NCBI GenBank assembly: GCA_001599815.1
Contig: BCIA01000004.1
Location: 5,482,082-5,546,081 of the forward strand
Source: Furcasterigmium furcatum
Lineage: Eukaryota > Ascomycota > Sordariomycetes > Glomerellales > Plectosphaerellaceae
Length of the DNA stretch: 64,000 nucleotides
Direction: 5' to 3'
Below the pieces are notes generated by a model. That model was not told the DNA's origin, made no database searches, and worked only from the letters and a program-made list of their open reading frames with translations. Position numbers and translations under genes: made by a program. Of this stretch, positions 43,467 through 53,175 are shown in pieces. The number at the start of each line of letters is the position of its first letter. The stretch's first letter is position 1.

Positions 43467-44739
43467 TCACTCAACCCAGATCACCGCGCTCAGCCCGTCC
43501 TCGTCCTGCGGCGTGCCCAGCTCTCCCACCCTGACAGACGCGACAAGTCCCCCGAGCCTTCCATTCGTCGTGTTCCTCTCGAGAATGGCCACCGTAGCGC
43601 TCGTCTGTCCCCCAACGGCGACCAAGTCCCCGGCGCCGTTAATCTCGAACGTCCTAGGGAAGAATGAGTGCGAATTCACAAGTTCGACAAATTCCAAGCC
43701 CGCAGTGCCGTTTCCGCCATGGGTGATATGGTACGTAGCAATCGAGTCTTCTTCGTCCCCAAAAGAGGCATCGGCCCTGTTCGAGACGTAGACAAAGTCG
43801 TCCCGGACACGGATCTCGCCCGCCTTTGACCCGTCTGGGTGCGGCACGCCCTCGGGGAGGGTCGAGAGCGTCTCGACAGCGGAGAGCGAGAGGCAGCCCC
43901 CAGCCTCAGCGGGGTACGAGATGGCCCACGCTGTGACGGTGTTGGACAGCTCGTTGACCACGGCGACGATGCTGGCGGCGTCGCCCTCGGCGTCCGTTGG
44001 TGTCCAGAAGGCGACGTGACGGGGCCCATCGCCCGGGTTCGCCTGTGCGGGCGGGCACTCGGTGAGAGACCCAGTATCCGGGTCCACGGCGAGTACGTGA
44101 ATCAAATCCGTGCCTAGATCTGGCCCGAGGACGAAACGCCCTGTCGGGTCAAGGTGGAAGCCGTGAGGATGGGAGGCTTCCTGGCGCGGGTGTGGGCCAG
44201 GGGGCAGGGAGGAATAGTCGAGGGTTTGGAGCGGTGTCGAGTCCGCAGTGAGAGGGAGGGCGTAGGTGATTATCCTGGACGAGCCGCTGTCAGGAAAAAA
44301 ACGTCAGTCGTCGCTCTCGTTGCCTGGCGAGTGTCTGTCGTGACATGTCTTACTAGTACGCCAACCCGATGAAGCTCGTCCCGTTTTCGCTTCCATAGAG
44401 GGAGCTGTGCACCTCGCCGCCCTCCGTGAGCGTCGATGAGGAACCTGGAGCAAGACCGCCATCTGCTCCCAGCGTAAATGTCGTCAGCCCGTTAGGAGGC
44501 GCCCAGAAAGCGCCGTCAGTCACAAAGACGGTTCGCGACTGGGGGTGCACGGTGAGCCATGAGGGCCAGTAGTTGCCAGAAGAGATCTCGGCGTCGACCG
44601 TCAGGTCTCTCGACTCCGTCAGCGTTAAAGAGTAGAGATTTCCCGTGAAATGCGACGCAAGGAGGCTTGCGCCGGAGACGACCGAGGGGAGAACAGCACC
44701 CAGCAGGGCGAGGGAGGCCATCTTTGTTGCCGATGACAT
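43467..44739 (-). CDS. Secreted lactonase-like seven-bladed beta-propeller
   Basis: Exons 44739-44354 and 44286-43467 give 401 residues. A signal peptide is clear (MSSATKMASLALLGAVLPSV, cleavage near VSGA/SLLAS). Propeller motifs of the 6-phosphogluconolactonase/carboxymuconate-cyclase family (Pfam lactonase) recur: YWPSWLTVHPQSRTVFVTDG, ASHPHGFHLDPTGRFVLGPD, GDGPRHVAFW, VYVSNRADASFGDEEDSIAT and FPRTFEINGAGDLVAVGGQT. Cytosolic members act in the pentose phosphate or protocatechuate pathways, but the signal peptide and N-glycosylation sites place this one outside the cell, so its substrate is unknown. The junction reads GLAYYGSSRIITYA. Confidence 0.8.
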
Positions 44740-45334
44740 GGCGAGAAACTTGTCTTGGTCCTACGCAGCGGTACACTATTCTCTTCCCTGGGGTAAGACG
44801 GTCGCATTTAAGAACTGGAGCGAGTCGTGATGGAGGCGCCTGCTCCGTACTATTGCGGATCATGCGTCTGCTTCATATTGAAGATCGACATCCTGACCCT
44901 TGGCCGAACTGCCGAGCCATCCTCCGTGGATGCCGGATCAGGCAAGTACCGGAGGCCCCCCACGATCGCAGATATGTTGTGCAGGCTTTACTTGCGGCGT
45001 GCCGCTCCGGGTAAATGCCGATCGTTGTACCCTGTATGGGGGTGAGGTGGTGGAGTGACAACTATTATTCCCCCATTTATATACAAGAACTGCTGGATGA
45101 GGTTGAGAAAACTATGGATGCAGGTTTGTATGGCCGCCATGTCGGCCCAATGCAGAGTCGTTAATGCGTCCTCTAAAGGTACCCAATGCGGGAGGACAGG
45201 CAATGCTGCAATCGAAAGAAAACTATGCGAAACGGGGCCTCAATATGGATCAAAATGCAGCCGGAAAGCAGAAATGCCCCGTGACAAACGCCGTGGATGT
45301 CCCTTGAAATCGATGCCAGATGATCCGTGGACGC
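44740..45334. other. Intergenic region between lactonase-like and MFS genes
   Basis: A 595-bp stretch with the lactonase promoter and the MFS 3' UTR. No gene recognised. Confidence 0.4.
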
Positions 45335-47831
45335 TCAGAACTTCTCCAGGAGGTTCTTTCGGACAGTCCACATGCGAGCTCTCTTCCCGTAAATGTACAT
45401 GGGAACCGAGAAAAGGCAGAGAATGAGCTGGATGACGCCGAGCCACATGTACATGCTCTTTGCCCCGGCGGATGCCATCCAGTGCGTGACGAACAAGCTG
45501 AAGACGAGGCCGTGAAGCACGTTCTTGCAGAAGTTAAGCGTGACGAGGGCTTCTCCCGCGTACTGCCGGTAGCTGTCGACGCAGAAAGTGATGGAGGTGG
45601 TCGAGCCGAGGGAGCACCCAAACGAGACGATGCCGAAGAACACCGTGGGCACCATGTAGTGATTCTTCTCCTCGGCGGACCAGCCGAAACCCATGAGACC
45701 GATGACGGTGGTGATCATGATCGGAGCGGCCATGACCAGGCGGAATTCCGGCTCGCTATCAACCCGCAGAGTTAGTGATTGCCTTGTATGGAAGCGTTGG
45801 GAGCTGCTCATCGTGTCTACCCAAGGAGCAGAGACATGCCGCAAACTCTCGGAACAACCGGAATAAGGGGGAATGAACTCTGGGATAACCTACTACAAGC
45901 CCCCGTTTCGGCGAGCCAGAGCCTTGACGACGACGTCGCTGATTTTGCCCGCAACAGCCGTTCCGAGAATGCCGCCCACAAATGGGGAGATGTAGACCAG
46001 GCCGGTCTGAAAGGCGTTGAAGTTGTACGTGTCGGGAGACCTGTAAATCATGCTCATGGTGTTCGAGATGACGATGAGCCAACCGATAGAGCAGGAGTAG
46101 ATGGCCGTGGACCAGAGAACAGCGGGATAGGCCAGCAGCACGAAGGGACGCAACATGACCTTGAACCATTTGTCGTGGTTCAAGCGGCCGTTCCACACCT
46201 TGAGCTGCTGCGAGAACGACTTAGGGGGCTGTTGACGGAGGTGGTGGGTGTACGCCTTGGGCCGGACATGGCCACTGCTATCGGTCATGCTTGATGCGGA
46301 CTTTGCATCGTCCGATCTCGGTGCCTGCTTCAGGCTGTCAAAGTTGGACAGCGACGTTTGCCGCGATGAATCTGGCTGGTGAGCGTCAGAGAGGTCCGCG
46401 TTGTCGTCTTGGGTGGCTGGAGGGGGCCGCCTATCCACGACGGCCGAGATCGTGTCGGTGTCGGTGTCGTTGTTGGCATGCGCATTCACCGAGGCTGACG
46501 AAACCCCCTCGGCCGGCTGCGTGTCTAGCGGCTCGCTGTCGGCGAAACCGACGCGCAGATCCTTGTGGGGGTGGTCGTGAGGTTTCTCGGTCTGCTCCCT
46601 GTCGTCCGTGGCGTCATGTGCTGGTTTCTCTGTCCCGTCGTTTCCAGCAGGCTGGGCGTTATCGTCACCCTGTGGCTCGACCTCCCGATGGCCATGCCGA
46701 GAGGACAGGCGGCGAAGAAAGCTGGGGCGCCTAGACGGCCTATGGACCTTAGGCTGGGGACTGCGATCCCAGAAAGTCTCGGGGACAAACAAGAAGAGCA
46801 TGACGAGTCCAAAGGCGACGACAAAGCTGACGATCCTGGTGTCGAGATTAGCAAGACAGGGTTGAGACAACTGACTGGGCAAACAAACCAAAAGACCCAA
46901 CGCCACCCAAGACTTTGGATGACGGCAGCGCTGATGAGAGGGACAAGGTTCTTTCCGCCGAGGAGCAGAAGGGTATAAATACCGATACGGTACGCGCGTT
47001 CGTGGAGGAAGAAGATCTCGGCGATGGTCGCGGAGGGGAGACATTCGACGGGGCTGATGGCCATCCCTTGGAAGACCCGGGCAGCGACGAGCGAGCCAAA
47101 GGAGGGCGAGAGAGCGCACCATATGGACGAACCGATGAAGAGGATAGCGCTGAAGAGGTAGACAGGACGCTTTCCCCACAAGATGGCCGTGGGCGAGGCG
47201 ATGACGGAACCGAGGCCCATGCCCATCATATACAGGCCCGTGGTGAGGGAAACGTCCTCGACGCTGACGCTGTAGTCGTCGGCAACGTCGTAGAAGCCGG
47301 CGGCGAGGAGGGGGGTGATGCCGCCTCCCACCATGCAGTAGAAACCCAGCGACAGCAGGGCAGTGTCACGACGCCAGGCCGGCCAGTTGAGGGGATCGTT
47401 GGCGGAGTCATCGGGCTGGGGCTCGAGGATGATCTTTCCGTCCTTCGTCTTCTTCTTCTCCTCTTCTTCGGCCGTCGCTTGCTGCCCGGACGAGGTGTTC
47501 GAGTCGTCAAAGAAGCCGGTCGGAATGGAGGAATGAGATGTCCGTGCTGGGGCCTGGCGAAGTCCTAGGGGCTCGTTCTTGCTGCTGGCGAGGAGCAAGA
47601 CGGAGCCTGCGAAGACGCGGGGTTAGGATAAGATACCTCTCAGGGAGAGACAGCGGCGACCCGTCACGTCAACTCGGATGAGAACTCACCCGGAACCTGG
47701 ATGGTCTCAGGGTCGTTGAGGACGCCCATACTCCATCTCGAATGGGTGCCCCTTCGACCCCCCTCAGCATCCTGACGCTTCTGCTTGAAGAGGGATCTGA
47801 AGCGACCGCCGCCCTGCGCGTTTCCAGCCAT
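45335..47831 (-). CDS. MFS transporter with a very long central cytosolic loop
   Basis: Exons 47831-47690, 47606-46889, 46835-45894 and 45755-45335 give 740 residues. The first half has six membrane helices after NDPLNWPAWRRDTALLSLGF, with motif-A-like WGKRPVYLF and AARVFQGMAISPVECLPSAT. The second half has six (MLRPFVLLAYPAVLWSTAIY, YISPFVGGILGTAVAGKISD, ITTVIGLMGFGWSAEEKNHY, YRQYAGEALVTLNFCKNVLH). The loop between them, about residues 300-490, is highly charged and low-complexity (Glu, Asp, His, Ser). The NDPLNWP start and overall layout suggest the DHA1 drug:H+ antiporter-type group with Hol1/polyamine relatives. The substrate is unknown. The first exon (47 codons) is separate and basic. 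Confidence 0.8.
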
Positions 47832-50800
47832 CACGGAGCCAAGAGAGGGGGTGGCGGTGATGGTGGTGGTGGTGAATGATTGCAGGTGGTGTTCGAGCGA
47901 CGAGGCGAGGTCTGCTAAACAAGCGGCTTGAATAAAAAAGCAAAAGGACGTCTATATCAGCAAGGCTGGCGAAATGCTAACATCGTCAATCTTCCCGTTC
48001 TGGTCAACGGCAGCTCATCGCGCTCTATGACGTTGCCGCTGCATTTGGTTGCGCTGGGAATGCTGCACGTCGCGCTCTCCAACCCTGATCCTGAGATTCC
48101 CCAAGGCGAGATCTCCATAAAAGTACAAGCCACGCTCCATCGGACCCAGTTTCTGGTTCTGGGCAGCACTAGCCACAAGGGTGACTGGAGTTGTTTTGGT
48201 GTTTCTAGTTCATCGCTGTCAATTCTCTCACTGATGACATTCCGCTCAGGTGACAGACTTCGCAGGGCCTCGACAAAATTGAAGCTGTCCGGCGGGACGG
48301 GAACTTCTTGCTGGTCGATGATAGCATCCCGTACATACAACCGCCCTCCATCTGTGACTGGCCGGCTGGGGGCGTGCCGGTGTGCGTTCCTGGTCCGTGC
48401 CTCAGCGCCTGACATGGCGTCAGAATGTCTCGTAGACCGTTCATGATGCCCCCGAAGGGACCCTGATGAGTGTCCCGCCCGTTGACAGATCCTCTGGGGC
48501 CCATCTCGGCTGATCTCTGCCATCCGTGACGCCCCCGCCGCCGCCGAGTCATGTGTCGGTTAGGTACCGAGCAGGGTCAGGCGCTGCTCATCACTGATGA
48601 TCCGCGCGGCCTTGGGGACACCTGACTCGCCCGGCACCGATGGCGCAGCTTCACCTTCATCTCGACGTTGGGATTGTCACGGATGAGACCATCTTCGCTT
48701 CCACCTTCTACCCAAGACGAGGCTGGCGAGCCGACTGGGCGGCCAGGTCCCTTAGCCTCGCTTCGCGCACCGAACCTGGCGAAGAGGAGGACTGTGCGGC
48801 GGCCCGGCAGGGATGGCTGCGCTGCATGAGGCCATGCCATGCATGAATGACCTCCAGAGAGTTGCAAATTGATCTGCAATCTTGCGTCCAGTGCTCACCC
48901 GCATATGTGACAGATAGCCTTGCGTGCATAAGTACGACATATAAACTCTGGCATATCAGTCCGAGTGCTGAACTGTTGGTCGGAGTGGCAGTGGCTCTTG
49001 TCAAGGCAACAGCAAGGGGCCCGAGCCGACCCAGACCTTGACTGGCCTGGTCCTTGTCGATTCGTAGCCTGTCCGCGTCAACAGGCACTTGGAAAACCTC
49101 GTATGAGGCTTTGCCCGCTCAAGTGCTTAGGCGCCCGCGGATGCTGACCGGGTGAACGCACAGACTGAAACCAAACCCCAGGGTTCCCGGATGGTGGGGG
49201 AGACGGGCTTGTGAGCGGCGGACGGTGGTGTTGATGGCGTTGCGGCGTGTGATGGGTGCTCGGTAGAGGCACCGACCAAGCGCCGAACATCATTATCATC
49301 ACCTGCAGTTGATCGACCTCTCAACCACCCGCGTTGGTGCCCGACAGGGCATCTTCCGCAGGCGCCAATATTGGTGATAGCAGGAGCATGCACAGGAGGC
49401 CGCCGCACGGACGGGGCCAAGCCTCAACTGCAAGTTTGACATGCGTGAGGTCGCATTGGCGTTTCGCGCGTACCATTCGTCCACAACCCAGTGAGGGATC
49501 ATGGATGGGTGCCCCAGGATTCTGAGAAGTGCGCTACTGCTCGCGTGGTCGCTGGATTTGTCATTCCATGGCATCCCGTGTCGTCACCACAAGGGCTGAC
49601 GATCCTCGACGGAACGGATGAGGACAGCGAGTGCGCTGTTGACTCAGCGCTCACTAAGTGTCGCAGCCAGAGTGCCTCCCAGCACGGGAGACGTTAGTGC
49701 CCGCGACTCGACCCCTCTTGTTCCTTCGTGCGTGGCTGTGAGATTGCCATCATGTTTCACTGCCCTGCCTTGCCCACACGCGGTGCTCGGTCAACGCTCC
49801 CCAAAAGGGAGCGCGAGGACTCGACGTTGGCGGGTGCTTCGTGCCTTGTCCATCGTCTGCTCCCTGCAATGGGCCAGAGCGGGGGGGAGCTGCGTGGAGG
49901 GTGCCGACGCCCGAGCGCAGGATGGGGACGAATCGCGGGATGGTGACAATGGCGTCCGGCGAGTTTGCGTCTGACAGCGGAGATGAATGTCCAACCGGCC
50001 TCGAGAGGTTGCACCGTCATCTGATTGTTGGGCGAAACCATGACCCTGTTGCATAGCCGATCCCATCCCAAGTCCAAGCTCGAGGAGGTATCGTCTGAGA
50101 CGTATCGCGGTCCGAGCCGAGGCGTCGTCTTCACCTATATTAGGTGCTCCGCGCGCGCTTGCAATGAAGTTGTGAGCTCTCTCGACAGACGACACCTGCG
50201 AACACACACCGGGAGTCGTGAAGTGACGGACACACCTAGCACCTACCTTCATCCCAGCACCCAGACATGTCATCGACAACGAGACCCCAGCTGCCTCTCA
50301 ATGGGGACAAACCACGACCAAAGCCTCAACCAGATCCTCCCGTGCCGATACCCGACCCTGGGAATGAGAGGCGACGACACCCGCGATGACCTGGCCTGCC
50401 TCAACGTTGCCAGCGTCGCCAACCAGCGCGCTCCAGCTGCAGGACCACCAGCGTTTCTTTTGGGACGAACAGTCCAGGAGCGTTCTGGATCCAATATCAA
50501 GGTCAGGACCCCAGAGGTTCTGCTTGTCGCAGAAGCTGATCATCTCCAAGGGATCTTGGCTTCAGCTCCAAGCTGGTGCATGGTGGAGGAGGTCCGAGTG
50601 GTCAGGTGATTCAAGGTGGTCCGGCGTTCTCGGTGTGATTTCTTTCTGCCCAAATCAATTTCGGGCACCAGGGGGTTGTCTTGACTGCTGTCGATGAAGA
50701 CCTGCAAGATGCAAGACATTGCCATAATTAGGAGGACAGGGAAGTGGTTGGCAGGGGGCGAAGGAGGTTGGGTCATCCTCGTCCACCTGTAGGTGAAGGA

Positions 50801-51097
50801 GACGGGATGCTTGTGGCTGGTGACAGCACAAAGAGGCCCGTGCATACCGCACCGCCATGATGTGGCACTCAGAATCAGATTGGCAGAGAATTGAGCCTCT
50901 CATCCCCTCTTGTTCATCTCAAACGATTAAAGGCAGTTTACTCATCTCATACCTCGCTTCTGTTTGGCCCCCTTATGGCAGTCTTTCAGCGTAGTTCACT
51001 CATTCATTGATTGCAGCTCATTTGCAGGTTAAGCATTGCTCGCCTTTAGTCTATAGCATCCATTTTCTCTACGGATGCCTTTTTGAGTTGATGCTCA

Positions 51098-51177
51098 CCC
51101 TGAATCGAAGTCGCCCTAGATCGAAGCTACCCTGAGCCGAAGGTATCTTAAATCGAAGTCACACTTAATCGAAGATC
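51098..51177. repeat. Degenerate 16-bp tandem repeat, five copies
   Basis: Five consecutive 16-bp units at 51098, 51114, 51130, 51146 and 51162 share the core AATCGAAG or a variant (ATCGAAG, GCCGAAG). The register is exact with no indels, but up to six positions differ between units. No ORF crosses it meaningfully. Confidence 0.85.
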
Positions 51178-51848
51178 AAGATAGTGGCATTCAACGCTTA
51201 TTTTGGATTACTACGTACATTGTATCATGTTCACTCTGGACAACAGTTTCTTTAAAAAAATACTTGAATGAGATTTCTTGAGTTTGTACTCGGTCTACCT
51301 AGATGCTGGCCTTATGCTGCCTGTCTTAATCTCTCTGTAAATCAATCTATGCCCGGCGTAAATAAACTCCTGGCTGTGAGCTAACGCCAAACATGAATCA
51401 ATGCTCTCTGTAAGTTGATTTCCAACTATGAAACCATTGCCGAACTCGGACTTGAATTACAGCTTCGTATGAGTTTGATAATGACATCTGATCCCGCTGT
51501 CGTGGTAAGTACACATCCTATTCTTAAACTGATTCTCCCGCAGCCGAGCGTGTAGGTGACTGTCCCCTGGAAACTTTGATAAACCGTGCATAGTAACAGG
51601 GTGGACAGCCCGGCACGGCTGTTCCGGCTCCATGCAACCTGAGGTCATCATCTTGAACGGTTTGGACTGTCAGGGGCGACAATTCTTCTTCGCATGCAAC
51701 GCTGCCTAGCCACTACAGTACTCCCTTAAAGAAACCTGCCGGCGAAGGAGAATCAATAAGTCAGCCAGCTTCGCTGTTGCTTTGTTGCCAGTACGTATTT
51801 CTACGAGACGAAGCCGACACACTGGCTCACCTGAGCCCGTGCCGGGGC

Positions 51849-52134
51849 ATATATACAGGGTGCCAGTGTTCAAAGTGAATACAACAGCATTTACTTCGAT
51901 TCGTAATTCGTCTCATCTTTATTGACATATGTAAGTCTCAAAAGGCCCTATACAGTAGCGAAGTTAATGCTCTCAGGATGTGACTATTCTGACGGAGAAT
52001 TTCCGGCTCTATTTGTGTCAGTTATCTGGGACCTCAACCACCGTGCCCCTTTGTGTCTAATGATCGCCGTGTGTGTTCATTGAGTCTATTCTGGGGTACT
52101 ACTCTGTCACTTTTATGACTTAGCATCTCCCCAG
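51849..52134 (+). ncRNA. Candidate spliced non-coding exon: TATA-like box, donor and acceptor
   Basis: CATATATAC at 51849-51857 resembles a TATA box. About 75 bp downstream a perfect donor GTAAGT starts at 51931. An acceptor CCCCAG ends at 52134, with a branch-like ATGACTTAG about 20 nt before it. Together they would make a short first exon (about 51880-51930) and a 204-bp intron. This could be the first untranslated exon of the gene at 53176 or a separate non-coding RNA. No transcript evidence is available. Confidence 0.25.
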
Positions 52135-53175
52135 ATGCCCATGAATGTCTTTATATACCTTCTAACTAAATGCCCGCCCCGCTCACCCCCTTTTTGGTTT
52201 GGGGGTGCAAGCCATGGTTGTCACCATTGCGGGGCCGTTGCCGTGATGGTGTCGCTTAGTCGTCGAGGCCCAACATCGTGACTTTCCAGACAGCTCAACT
52301 CTGCCTACCTGTTCTTGCCCGTTCACGTCATCGTATTTGCTTACGGACCCGCATCTTGCGGACCCTTTTGGCGACTCAGAGAGCTCCTTCTCGCGTATCA
52401 GATATTACCAGCACATTGCTGGGGTCCTCCTTCCCGTCCATGTCCGCAGCACCTGTGTCTCCTTCCGCTTTTCCGCTGCTGATGTCTTGCCCGTGACTCG
52501 CCGTGCGTGTTGTGCGCCCCAGCTCCTTCTCCGCCTCGAGCATATTCGTCACAGCCTCACGATCAAGGCTGTCATTATCGCCAGCTCCGTGTTCGTTGCG
52601 TCGTTTTCCCCCATCTCCCATCTCCCTCGTCGCACCGCCTTTCTTGGAACTCCTCGCCTCCACGAACGTACGTCTCCGTAACCCCTCTATCTCGACCTAT
52701 TCTTGGTTTTCGAGCGTTCTTCTTCTCTCGAAACACTCCGAGACTGACCATCTTCGAACAGCTGATCCTCGAAGACTCACGGTCACAGCACCAGAGGTAT
52801 GTTCTGCCTGATCGAGGTGTCCATCTGACCATCTCGGCGTGGATATCAGCCTTTCCACCTGCTCCCGCGCGGCTCGTACCGGATTAGGCGGGACCCCCCC
52901 TTCCCTCCGCCGTATATCAGCCTCGAGCTTGCCTCTCTGCCTCTCTTATTGCGAGATCTGGCTTCTTTTCCTCAGGCCGCGGCTCTGACCTCCGAGCTAA
53001 CTCCAGAACCAGTCCAGATACTTCTCTTGGAGACCCCTCTCCTCGGAAACCTTCCGTCGTCGTCAAAGCGGGAACCACCCAAGTAGCAATCGTCTATCTC
53101 TCCCCTCTCCGATCTCCCCTCCACCCTCCACCAACGTACAGCAACCGACGTGTCTTTCGTCTCATCAACCCCATC

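Larger units (their letters stand above)
47832..53175. other. 5.3-kb region without a convincing gene
   Basis: This is the largest gap in an otherwise compact window (typical gaps 0.3-1 kb). ORFs up to 188 residues exist on both strands but none resembles a family; the best is 47957-48523 (minus). The part 50900-52200 is clearly more A/T-rich than its surroundings and contains a 16-bp tandem repeat, TATA-like elements and splice-like signals. The part 52250-53175 is very pyrimidine-rich and is probably the leader of the downstream gene, with possible 5' UTR introns (GTACGT near 52671 to AACAG near 52760). Confidence 0.45.

Noticed and set aside
47957..48523. 188-residue minus-strand ORF in the gene desert
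   Set aside because: Part of it looks protein-like, but there is no recognisable motif, and an overlapping plus-strand ORF of similar length exists. Conservation data would be needed.
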